Assembly (NCBI RefSeq): GCF_900114925.1
Contig: NZ_FOUR01000009.1
Location: 62,001-126,000 of the forward strand
DNA: 64,000 nucleotides
Direction of reading: 5' to 3'
Source: Marinobacter pelagius
GTDB taxonomy: Bacteria; Pseudomonadota; Gammaproteobacteria; Pseudomonadales; Oleiphilaceae
In this document: positions 56,474 through 64,000 of the stretch, in pieces
Numbering within the stretch: position 1 is the first letter of the stretch
Layout: every line of letters begins with the position of its first letter
Notes under the pieces: model-generated
The model's input: the letters and a program-made list of their open reading frames with translations, nothing else
Database searches by the model: none
What the model was told of the DNA's origin: nothing
Translations under genes and position numbers: made by a program

Positions 56474-58903
56474 TCACCCTTTCCAGGGAATCAACTCTCC
56501 CCCACTGCCCAACTGGTACAACCATAACCACTGGTTGTTCACCAGCGCTGCCACGTCCGGATGCTTTTCCAGTACCGCCCGGATACGGGCTTCCGGCGCG
56601 TCTATGACTACCGTCAGACGCATGGGTTCGTGTCTCCAGAGGCGGCCGTCGTGGACCGACTGGATCGGCAGGCCGATCCGCAGATCTGTGCCATTACCTT
56701 CGATTACTCCGAGATTGCCTCCCACCACGGAATGCAGCAGTTTGTTGCCGGCACCGTAGACCGTAGGCGCGGTGACGGAGGCGAAGTACTGGAGGTTGAT
56801 CCAGTTTGCCACCACCATCGGGGCGGTCATCAGTGCTTCCAGGATTCTACCGTCCTCATCCTGAGCCGGGTCGTAGTCGTGCAGGAAGCAGCGACCACCA
56901 AGATTGGCACCGCGGCTGCGCTGGCGTTTGGCGAAGATAATTGCCGCATTGTTGGCCAGGCCCCATTCCGGCCGGATTTCCGCCCAGTTGTTGGTTCGTC
57001 TGCTCAGCTCCTGCTCGAGCTGTTCATCCGTGGTTCCGTTGAGGCCCAGACTGGTGGCCCGCTCACGGCGGGTCTCGTGGCCAGCCTCTGCCAGGGCCCG
57101 CTCCAGCTCCTCAAGCCGGATCAGGTGGGAGTCCGGCACCCGGTCACGGCCGATGATCCTGACCTTGTCGGTGACCGTGCAATGCTCCGCCGCCAACGCC
57201 CAGCAGTAATCCGGAATGCGGATGCCCCGCTCTGCCAGCCCCTCGCGAACAATCCGGTCGTTGAGCAGCTCGGCGGCGATCCTCGCGTTGACACCTCCAT
57301 TCTTGCCACCGCAGGCACCACAGGCCAGTCCGGCCTCGTTGGGGTTGTTGTCGGTATGGGTTCCGTGGCCAACCAGTAGCAGAAGGCTGCCAAAGTTGCC
57401 GGTGAGGGACATGCCCCGCAACAGGTTCTCGGCAATCGCGACCCTTTCCTCATCCCGGACCGGATCACCTCCGTGCACATGGCACAGGCGCCCTTCCCCG
57501 AGGCCGTCTTCTCCAGCAACCGAAGCGGAATTCCGGTTCAGGCTGTCACGGATCAGTTTCCATGCCCAGGCAAGCCCGGTGGTTTCCACCAGGGTAAAAG
57601 TGGAGAGACTGGAATACTTGCCCTTCCGGACTGACTCCCTGGTCATCTCCCGTTGGTCCAGGCGACGGTTCAGATCCATGTCTTCCGTCAGGTTGCCGGT
57701 GGATTCATTGAACCGGTAACTGGGTGCCAGCAGACCCGGAAGACGCGGCTCATCTTCCCTGGGCCCGGGCTGTTGATGGGTCACAGGAACGCCGAAGAAT
57801 CCGGCAAAGCCGATGGTCTGGATTCCCGGTCGTCCTGCTTCCAGATGGCGCCGGAACACCTCGGAACGAACGTCAATACAGAACGCCGCCTGAATGGCCG
57901 GTGGCGTTACCTTGTCCTTCTCGCGGTGAGACGCGGCCTTGATCAGCCGGTCCTCCAGGCTCCGGGTCCACGCAAGTTCGAATGCCCGCTGGAAAATCCA
58001 GGGGCTCATTTCCTGAAGATCAGGCACCGGTGAATCGCTTGCGGTGTCCGTCCAGGCTCCCCGGCTGCGCTGCCATGCTGCCTTGCGTTTCACCGGCAGG
58101 CGATCGATCGCAAGCCACTCCCAGGCGAGAAGAATCGTCAGGAGTTCGGCGCAGGCGTCCGAGCCACGGCCCTCCAATCCCGCGCGCCAGTCAACACCCC
58201 GGCACCAGGAAGCCCATCCCGGCAGACCGCAAAGCAGGCTGTGGCCCAGAGCCTCAAGTTCACCCTCGGTATAGGGCAGGCCTTCGATGATCCGTCCGGC
58301 CGCCTGACGCCAATCTGTCGGGAGTCCCGCGAGCGCCTCGCGAGTAACTCCAAGCTCCGTTCCCTTGCCGGGCCAGGGATCGATGCGGGTCTGATCCAGC
58401 CAGAATGCGAACAGACTTCCGGAGTCATCCTCAGAGCGCCACCGGGACTGCCTCTGGTCAAAAAATCGTGCGCAGACACGGCCAATCTGTTCCCTGACCT
58501 CCGCGGCCGGGGACGGCCGGGAATCCGGCGGCGGAAAATGTTCCAGCGCGGAAAACACCTGCCGGTTGCCACCGGGGCTGCGTTTCAGGGCACCAATGAC
58601 GGCATCGACCGACACCTCCAGCTCCCGCTCCGAAATAGCCTCCAGAAGGTCCTCCTCCCGGATCCGACCGCTTTCCAGGGCGTTCAGGTAGAACTCGGCG
58701 GGCATCAGCACACCTATGCCTGCATTGCGCTGCAGTTTGCGGGCTGCGCCGATCATGGGCAGGTCACGCAATCCCCACCAGGGATTCACGGCGATCCAGC
58801 GGTCCAGCGGCCAGATCGGTGCAATCGTCTGGCAGATTCCCGACAGCAAGGCGGTTACCTCTTTTTCGGGGGCCGCCAGGGCAACGGCGAGTTTAGCGGT
58901 CAT
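56474..58903 (-). CDS. dabA: Inorganic carbon pump subunit DabA (UPF0753)
   Basis: 809-residue cytoplasmic carbonic-anhydrase-like subunit of the DAB complex. The putative zinc and active-site residues fit the beta-CA-like pattern: Cys342 and Asp344 in FCIDVRSEVF, His513 in LVGHGTHTDN and Cys528 in EAGLACGACGG; spacing (about 171 and 15) agrees with Halothiobacillus DabA. DAB takes up CO2 and traps it as bicarbonate, driven by an ion gradient via DabB. ATGA overlap with dabB. Confidence 0.95.
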   Translation of the reverse strand: MTAKLAVALAAPEKEVTALLSGICQTIAPIWPLDRWIAVNPWWGLRDLPMIGAARKLQRNAGIGVLMPAEFYLNALESGRIREEDLLEAISERELEVSVDAVIGALKRSPGGNRQVFSALEHFPPPDSRPSPAAEVREQIGRVCARFFDQRQSRWRSEDDSGSLFAFWLDQTRIDPWPGKGTELGVTREALAGLPTDWRQAAGRIIEGLPYTEGELEALGHSLLCGLPGWASWCRGVDWRAGLEGRGSDACAELLTILLAWEWLAIDRLPVKRKAAWQRSRGAWTDTASDSPVPDLQEMSPWIFQRAFELAWTRSLEDRLIKAASHREKDKVTPPAIQAAFCIDVRSEVFRRHLEAGRPGIQTIGFAGFFGVPVTHQQPGPREDEPRLPGLLAPSYRFNESTGNLTEDMDLNRRLDQREMTRESVRKGKYSSLSTFTLVETTGLAWAWKLIRDSLNRNSASVAGEDGLGEGRLCHVHGGDPVRDEERVAIAENLLRGMSLTGNFGSLLLLVGHGTHTDNNPNEAGLACGACGGKNGGVNARIAAELLNDRIVREGLAERGIRIPDYCWALAAEHCTVTDKVRIIGRDRVPDSHLIRLEELERALAEAGHETRRERATSLGLNGTTDEQLEQELSRRTNNWAEIRPEWGLANNAAIIFAKRQRSRGANLGGRCFLHDYDPAQDEDGRILEALMTAPMVVANWINLQYFASVTAPTVYGAGNKLLHSVVGGNLGVIEGNGTDLRIGLPIQSVHDGRLWRHEPMRLTVVIDAPEARIRAVLEKHPDVAALVNNQWLWLYQLGSGGELIPWKG

Positions 58904-60516
58904 GATCTTTCTCCTGCAGTAGCGGGATAACCGGACAGGTGGTCGCGAGTTTTGTGCGGAACGTTCAGCGCATCACTGGCAAGCTTGCGGGTGATCTGCT
59001 CAAAAGGCTGTTCCAGACGCAGCCCCTGGCTGAATCGAGCCTGAAGAACACGGACCGCCCTGGACCGGCTGGCAACCAGGATCAGCGCAGAGAGCAGTGC
59101 CAGCGCAATCAGGATTCCCCAGGCAACAATGGAAGCCTCAAGGGGCGGCACCATCGCTTCGTGCGCTCCGAAGGCACCACCAAGGACGGCATGCAGTGCA
59201 CCGTAAAGCGGCACCAGCATGAGGGCCATGGTCATGACCAGCGCCCGTGTTTTGGCGCTGGCACCGTTTGGAATGCCCATGATCACGCTGGTAACCGCGA
59301 GGACCAACAGGCCGGCAAGCACCGATTTGCCCTCAACCAGATCAGGCCAGAGCCAGAGGATCAGGGTGGCGAGTGCCGCACCGGCACCGGCCAGCATGAT
59401 GTTGCCGCCCGTTGCTGAGCCGGAGTGGAACGAGATAGCGGAGACCTTGACCGTCCGTCCCGACGCCAGGAAGGAATGTGCCTTGTAAAGGGAGTGCGCG
59501 AGCAGGTGCAACAGCGCCAGCACATAGGCTCCGAGCGCGATTTCGAACAGCATGAAGCCCATCTGGGAAATGGTGGACCAGGCCAGGGCGTGCTTGACGG
59601 AGGTCTGGGTCATCATGGTGAGCACCGCAATCAGGGCTGTGCCCCCGCCCACCACCAGCAACAGGGCATGGCCGGCGGTGAATCCCTCAAACACCGGGAA
59701 CAGCCGCAGCCACAGGAATCCACCCAGGTTGATGACACCGGCATGCAACAAGGCAGAAACCGGTGTGGGAGCTTCCATAACCCGCAGCAGCCAGCCGTGG
59801 AAGGGAATCTGGGCACATTTCAGGATGGCAGCCACCGCCAGAAGTACCGAGGCAAGCGTCAGTGTTGCGGAAGACTGGCCTACAACCGCACCTCCTTCGA
59901 TCATCTCGGGCAGTCGGAACGTTCCGTAATGGCTCCAGAGCAACAGGACACTGGTGATAACACACACATCACCAAGCCTGCTGGCAATGAATTTCTGGGC
60001 AGCGGCGAGCCGCGCCTCCGGCCGGTCCCCGTACAGAGTCAGTAACTGATGCAGCGCCAGGCTGACACCGATCCAGGCGCCTGCCAGCACCAGCATGTGG
60101 TCGGTAAACACCAGCAGGAGCACACAGGCCAGCGTTGTCAGGAACCAGGGCAGGAATGTCTCCCGCGCCGGATCGCCAGCCAGATAATCACGGGCGTACC
60201 TGAGAATCACCCATCCGATGAACGCCACCATCACACCCATCCAGACCGCCAATGCATCCGGGTACAGGCCAAGGCGGGCACCCTGCTCCGGCAGCCCGGT
60301 GTCAATCAGCCAGGCATCCAGCAACAACAGCACACCTACGATGCCCGTAATTGCCAACGTGGCCAACAGGAGGCCCTCGGAAATGCGCCAGCAATGGCGG
60401 AGTTTGAGAGGGTTACGTGTCCAGTTACTGAAAACGGCAACGGCAAAGAAACTGATTGGCAGCAAAAGCCAGCCGATCAGCACCGGAATGGATAAAAAAC
60501 TGAAGCTCTCGTTCAT
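58900..60516 (-). CDS. dabB: Inorganic carbon pump membrane subunit DabB (NuoL-like)
   Basis: 538-residue ND5-like membrane protein, about 14 helices. LKCAQIPFHGWLLRVMEAPTPVSALLHAG is the conserved ND core with its Lys; the helix-5 Glu typical of NuoL is absent (AWIGVSLALHQL), as expected for DabB by memory. It is the energised partner of DabA and precedes it in the operon. Promoter is in the gap shared with the LysR gene. Confidence 0.93.
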   Translation of the reverse strand: MNESFSFLSIPVLIGWLLLPISFFAVAVFSNWTRNPLKLRHCWRISEGLLLATLAITGIVGVLLLLDAWLIDTGLPEQGARLGLYPDALAVWMGVMVAFIGWVILRYARDYLAGDPARETFLPWFLTTLACVLLLVFTDHMLVLAGAWIGVSLALHQLLTLYGDRPEARLAAAQKFIASRLGDVCVITSVLLLWSHYGTFRLPEMIEGGAVVGQSSATLTLASVLLAVAAILKCAQIPFHGWLLRVMEAPTPVSALLHAGVINLGGFLWLRLFPVFEGFTAGHALLLVVGGGTALIAVLTMMTQTSVKHALAWSTISQMGFMLFEIALGAYVLALLHLLAHSLYKAHSFLASGRTVKVSAISFHSGSATGGNIMLAGAGAALATLILWLWPDLVEGKSVLAGLLVLAVTSVIMGIPNGASAKTRALVMTMALMLVPLYGALHAVLGGAFGAHEAMVPPLEASIVAWGILIALALLSALILVASRSRAVRVLQARFSQGLRLEQPFEQITRKLASDALNVPHKTRDHLSGYPATAGERS

Positions 60517-60574
60517 GCTTAACTCCCTTCATCGCGTACGCATACTTTGCCGGGAGTGCAGCATCGATAAAAAT

Positions 60575-60593
60575 GGTTTATAAATATCAAACC
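60575..60593. promoter_or_regulatory. Possible LysR binding repeat between dabB and its regulator
   Basis: GGTTT (60575-60579) and AAACC (60589-60593) form an inverted repeat with a 9-base centre, in the 115-base divergent gap. It resembles a LysR-type T-N11-A box. A second palindrome, GAACGTTC (60608-60615), lies nearby. Confidence 0.35.
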
Positions 60594-60631
60594 GTTCACT
60601 TAAACAGAACGTTCAATCCGGGACAGCTCGA

Positions 60632-61531
60632 ATGCGACTGAACTACCACCACCTCTACTATTTCTGGACCGTGGCCCGTGTCGGTCATCTGACCAAGGCC
60701 GCGGAATCGCTGCATATTTCCCAATCGGCCCTGTCCGGGCAGATCCGGAAGCTGGAGGAGAGCCTCGGCCATGACCTTTTTATCCGTGAGGGACGCCGGC
60801 TCAGGCTGTCAGAGGCAGGACGGGTTGCCTTCAACTATGCAGAAGACATTTTCCGGCAGGGAGAGGAACTGGCGGCATTGTTCCGCTCCGGCAGCCAGAC
60901 CAACCGGGAGATTCTCAAGGTGGGCGCGGTTGCCACACTGTCCCGGAACTTTCAGGAGGGATTTCTGAGGCCGCTGCTGGGGCGGAAGGATCTGGAACTG
61001 AAGCTTCAGAGCGGCAGCCTCGATGATCTCCTCAGGCGTCTGTCTGCCCACCGGCTGGACCTGATTCTCTCCAATCAGCCGGTCCAGGGCGATGAGCAGA
61101 ATCCCTGGCGTTCAAGGCGCCTTGCCCGGCAACCCGTGAGTGTCATCGGCCCGCCGAGTGATAACAGCATGCCTGATCTGCCCAAATTCCTGCACGGCAG
61201 GAACCTGATCGTGCCAGGACCGGACAACCATATCCGCCAGGCCTTCGACCAGATCTGCGAATACCACGGCATCTACCCGAACATCATCGCGGAAGTGGAT
61301 GACATGGCCATGATGCGACTGCTTACCCGTGATACCCGCAACTTTGCGGTGTTACCGCCGGTTGTGGTCAGGGATGAACTGCGTGCCGGGGTATTGCGGG
61401 ATTACGGGGCCCTTCCCGGTGTTTACGAGGAGTTCTATGCGATCAGCATCCGCCGTCAGTTCCAGCAGTCGCTGGTGTCGGAACTGCTGACTCAACCTGC
61501 AGATGAGCTGCTAACCTCCCTGCCCGGTTGA
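60632..61531 (+). CDS. LysR-type regulator, NhaR-like
   Basis: 299 residues. Winged helix-turn-helix N-terminus (LNYHHLYYFWTVARVGHLTKAAESLHISQSALSGQIRKLEE) followed by a substrate-binding domain. The YHHLYYFW start and SGQIRKLEESLGHDLF are like NhaR, the sodium-responsive activator of Na+/H+ antiporter genes. It is divergent from dabBA, so it probably controls the carbon pump, possibly in response to Na+ or bicarbonate; effector unknown. Confidence 0.85.
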   Translation: MRLNYHHLYYFWTVARVGHLTKAAESLHISQSALSGQIRKLEESLGHDLFIREGRRLRLSEAGRVAFNYAEDIFRQGEELAALFRSGSQTNREILKVGAVATLSRNFQEGFLRPLLGRKDLELKLQSGSLDDLLRRLSAHRLDLILSNQPVQGDEQNPWRSRRLARQPVSVIGPPSDNSMPDLPKFLHGRNLIVPGPDNHIRQAFDQICEYHGIYPNIIAEVDDMAMMRLLTRDTRNFAVLPPVVVRDELRAGVLRDYGALPGVYEEFYAISIRRQFQQSLVSELLTQPADELLTSLPG

Positions 61532-61638
61532 GAATTCTGACTAGCGCCGATGTGCGAATAAGTCATACATTCCTTTCGTCTGTCGCCGTATACTCGGAAC
61601 GAGTCCATGAAAATAACAACATCCGGGCAGCGAGAATC

Positions 61639-63117
61639 ATGCAAAGAGCAAACACCGAGTCCCCGTCCATACTTATCATCGGTACCGGTTTTGGCGGATT
61701 GGGGATGGCGATTCAGCTCAAGAGAGCGGGCTACCACAACATTATCCTGCTGGAAAAAGCGGGCCGCGTGGGCGGCACCTGGCGCGATAACACCTATCCC
61801 GGCGCCGCCTGTGACGTCCAGTCCCATTTCTATTCCTACTCCTTTGAGCCCAAGCACGACTGGTCCCGCAAATTCGGCCTGCAGAGTGAAATCCTGGGTT
61901 ATATGGAGCACTGCGTTGAAAAATACGGGCTTGGCGAGCACATCCGCTTCAACTCGGAGGTTGCAGAAGCGGAATTTGATCAGCGGCTGAACCGCTGGAA
62001 CGTGACCCTGACCTCCGGGGAAACGCTCACCTCCCGAATACTCATTACCGCGACCGGCCAACTGAACCAGCCGGCCTGGCCCAATATCGAAGGCCTGGAC
62101 CAGTTCCAGGGTCGGATGTTCCATTCCGCCCGCTGGGATCACGATTACGATCTGACCGGCAAGAAGGTCGCCGTGATCGGCACCGGTGCGAGCGCCATCC
62201 AGTTTGTGCCCGAAGTCGCCAAACAGGCGAACACCCTCAACCTCTTCCAGCGCAGCGCCGCCTGGGTCCTGCCCAAGCCGGATCGCCCGTTCAAGCCCTG
62301 GGAGCAGTGGCTGTTCAGCAAACTGCCGGTCTGGGACCGGCTCTATCGGTACCTGATCTACTGGAAGAACGAAACCCGGGCGCTCGCGTTCACCCGTTTC
62401 AATGGACTGCTGGAGATCTTTGCCCGACAGGCGCGGAAGGAAGCACAAAAACGGGTTACTGACCCGGAAAAACTCCGGAAGATCATCCCGGATTATCAGA
62501 TCGGCTGTAAGCGTATCCTGATCTCCAACGACTGGTACCCGGCCATCAACCAGTCCAACGTGAACCTGGTTACCGACGCCATCCGCGAGGTCGCACCGGA
62601 CGGTGTGGTCACCGCCGACGGCTCTCACTACCCGGCCGATGCCATCATACTGGCGACCGGTTTCCGGGCATCCGAATTCCTGTCACCGATCACCATTACC
62701 GGGCGCAACGGCAGGAACCTGAACCAGGCCTGGGAAGACGGCGCGGTTGCCTTCAAGGGCATCACCGTCAGCGGTTTTCCCAACATGTTCATGCTCTACG
62801 GGCCCAACACCAACCTGGCCCACAACTCCATTCTTTACATGCTCGAATCCCAGTTCCACTACGTTCTCGATTGCCTGAAGGCACTGGACAAGTACCCGGG
62901 AGCGGCCATGGATGTGCGCGAGGATCGCCAGGAGCGTTTCTCCCAGGTGGTTCAGACCGGGCTGGAGGGAACCGTCTGGGATACCGGCTGTACCTCCTGG
63001 TACCTGGATGAGAATGGCAAGAACACCGTGAACTGGCCAGGCTTTACCTTCACTTACCGGTTTGCCACCCGGCACGTAGAGACCGCCGACTACCAGTTCC
63101 TGAACCCCGCCAACTGA
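61639..63117 (+). CDS. Flavin monooxygenase of the Baeyer-Villiger type
   Basis: 492 residues. FAD motif GTGFGGLG (about 16-23), NADP motif GTGASAIQ (about 180-187) and the BVMO fingerprint FQGRMFHSARWD (FxGxxxHxxxW) before it. A typical class B ketone or aldehyde oxygenase; the substrate is not predictable. Start ATG 61639 has GCGAG upstream; an in-frame ATG 111 bases earlier is unlikely. It ends in a strong terminator. Confidence 0.93.
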   Translation: MQRANTESPSILIIGTGFGGLGMAIQLKRAGYHNIILLEKAGRVGGTWRDNTYPGAACDVQSHFYSYSFEPKHDWSRKFGLQSEILGYMEHCVEKYGLGEHIRFNSEVAEAEFDQRLNRWNVTLTSGETLTSRILITATGQLNQPAWPNIEGLDQFQGRMFHSARWDHDYDLTGKKVAVIGTGASAIQFVPEVAKQANTLNLFQRSAAWVLPKPDRPFKPWEQWLFSKLPVWDRLYRYLIYWKNETRALAFTRFNGLLEIFARQARKEAQKRVTDPEKLRKIIPDYQIGCKRILISNDWYPAINQSNVNLVTDAIREVAPDGVVTADGSHYPADAIILATGFRASEFLSPITITGRNGRNLNQAWEDGAVAFKGITVSGFPNMFMLYGPNTNLAHNSILYMLESQFHYVLDCLKALDKYPGAAMDVREDRQERFSQVVQTGLEGTVWDTGCTSWYLDENGKNTVNWPGFTFTYRFATRHVETADYQFLNPAN

Positions 63118-63123
63118 CTTTCC

Positions 63124-63154
63124 TTCAACGGCAGTTCCGCTGCCGTTGAATTTT
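63124..63154 (+). terminator. Intrinsic terminator after the monooxygenase gene
   Basis: TTCAACGGCAG (63124-63134) and CTGCCGTTGAA (63140-63150) make a perfect 11-bp stem with loop TTCCG, followed by TTTT. Confidence 0.88.
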
Positions 63155-63192
63155 CGGCACATTCATAGGATGATTGGTTCATCTGTTAGAAG

Positions 63193-63202
63193 GATGATCA
63201 TC
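63193..63202. promoter_or_regulatory. Small palindrome just before the GntR gene
   Basis: GATGATCATC is a 10-base perfect palindrome 3 bases before ATG 63205, partly over the ribosome site. It could be an autoregulation operator for the GntR protein. Short, so chance is possible. Confidence 0.3.
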
Positions 63203-63204
63203 TG

Positions 63205-63888
63205 ATGCTGGAAAAGATCCGGAAAGGTTCCCTGGTGGAAACCGCTATCGAAAGCCTCAGGCAGGCCATCGAGAAGGGAGACTGGGCTCTTGGAGACAAG
63301 CTCCCGGTCGAGTCGGAGCTGTCCGAATCCCTTGGCGTAAGCCGTAACACCGTGCGGGAGGCGGTCCGTGTTCTTGTACACGTGGGTATGCTGGAAACCC
63401 GTCAGGGTGACGGTACCTATGTGCGCGCCACCCGGGATGCCGGCGAAACGCTGCGGCGCATTGCCCGCACCGAGCTGGCCGACCAGCTGGAGGTCCGCAT
63501 CATGCTCGAATCCGAGGCCGCCAAGCTGGCCTCACTGAGGCGAACGGAGGACGATCTCAAGCGCATGACCGATGCCCTTGATGCCCGCGCGCGCTCCGCG
63601 AACAACCTTGAGGAACGCATCAGGCACGATGAGCGGTTTCACCATGCCGTGGTCATGGCCTCCCACAACCCTGCCCTGCTCGAACTCTACGATTATTTCT
63701 CCCACGGCGTGAGCCAGACCATCGAGCGCACAGAGATGGATGCCGACCTGCCGGAACCATCCCAGGAAGACCACGAACTGCTGCTGGCCGCCATTCGTCG
63801 CGGTGAAGCCCAGAAGGCCGGACAACTGGCCCGGGAACTGCTCCAACCAAGTCTTGACGCCCTCAATCCGGGAGCTGACATTTCATGA
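63205..63888 (+). CDS. GntR/FadR-family regulator with FCD domain
   Basis: 227 residues. Winged helix-turn-helix N-terminus (LPVESELSESLGVSRNTVREAVRVL, about 33-57) and a C-terminal helical FCD ligand domain with metal-binding pattern (RHDERFHHAV, SHNPALLELY). It overlaps the next gene by ATGA, so it probably regulates that transporter. Ligand unknown. Confidence 0.93.
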   Translation: MLEKIRKGSLVETAIESLRQAIEKGDWALGDKLPVESELSESLGVSRNTVREAVRVLVHVGMLETRQGDGTYVRATRDAGETLRRIARTELADQLEVRIMLESEAAKLASLRRTEDDLKRMTDALDARARSANNLEERIRHDERFHHAVVMASHNPALLELYDYFSHGVSQTIERTEMDADLPEPSQEDHELLLAAIRRGEAQKAGQLARELLQPSLDALNPGADIS

Positions 63889-64000
63889 AGTTGCGCATTG
63901 ATACCTTTACCCTGCTGTTGCTGGGGGCCATTGTTCTTGCCTCTTTCCTTCCTGCCACCGGCACTGCTGCGGACTGGCTGGCAACGGCCGGCACCGTAGC
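63885..64000 (+). CDS. Bile acid:sodium symporter-like membrane protein (partial, runs off the window end)
   Basis: The first 38 residues (MKLRIDTFTLLLLGAIVLAS) hold one membrane helix and resemble YfeH-type members of the BASS family. Only the N-terminus is in the window, so the call is tentative. ATGA overlap with the regulator gene suggests a two-gene operon. Confidence 0.6.
   Translation, partial: MKLRIDTFTLLLLGAIVLASFLPATGTAADWLATAGTV

Overview
The window reads as one chromosomal segment of a marine gammaproteobacterium, most likely Marinobacter or a close relative. The basis is the overall mix of gene families (recQ, a fused FAD oxidoreductase-SelD, DUF3417-type glycogen phosphorylases, GNAT-nitrilase fusion), the GC-rich coding bias and a dif site almost identical to the enterobacterial one. 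No species call is possible by eye. No rRNA, tRNA, CRISPR array or complete insertion sequence was seen.

Layout. 1-7.0 kb: end of an unrecognised membrane-anchored protein, then a selenium locus: a PhnDCE-like ABC transporter of the putative selenate type (minus), a divergent selenosugar synthase SenB (plus) and a convergent selenide,water dikinase SelD fused to an FAD oxidoreductase. 7.0-13.8 kb: helix-hairpin-helix and PilZ-like proteins, a GNAT-nitrilase fusion, a hotdog protein, RecQ and an acyltransferase. 13.8-28.2 kb: a glycogen island, glgB-glgA-glgP leftward and glgC-GH57-malQ rightward from a shared control region, followed by PilZ, SDR and a second glgP. 28.2-32.7 kb: TrkH, a small outer-membrane barrel, AcpH, a retropepsin-like protease and a zinc metallohydrolase. 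32.9-42.8 kb: a sox thiosulfate-oxidation operon (soxCDXYZAKB plus DsrE-like, HbpS-like, DsbG-like and a metallo-beta-lactamase-like protein), a 50-residue protein and a cytochrome c. 42.9-49.9 kb: a nine-gene Mrp/Mbh-like cation antiporter operon. 49.9-51.5 kb: a gene-poor, more AT-rich patch with an orphan PEP-CTERM protein, the chromosome-dimer resolution site dif (about 50,890), and three copies of a 30-bp terminator-like palindrome. 51.5-55.3 kb: a tyrosine recombinase, MscS-type channel, MFS exporter and YdcH. 55.5-60.5 kb: FabH and the DabA/DabB inorganic-carbon pump, divergent from an NhaR-like LysR regulator. 60.6-64 kb: Baeyer-Villiger-type monooxygenase, FCD-type GntR regulator, and the start of a bile acid:sodium symporter-like gene.

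How it fits together. Sox enzymes take electrons from thiosulfate to cytochromes; a DAB pump accumulates bicarbonate; the Mrp/Mbh-like complex manages Na+/H+ gradients; glycogen is made and degraded by the glg island. Together they suggest a facultatively lithotrophic marine bacterium that stores carbon; whether it fixes CO2 cannot be told from this window. The dif site, with FtsK-orienting motifs that I find pointing towards it from both sides, places the window at the replication terminus. All family assignments are from motif reading, not from searches.
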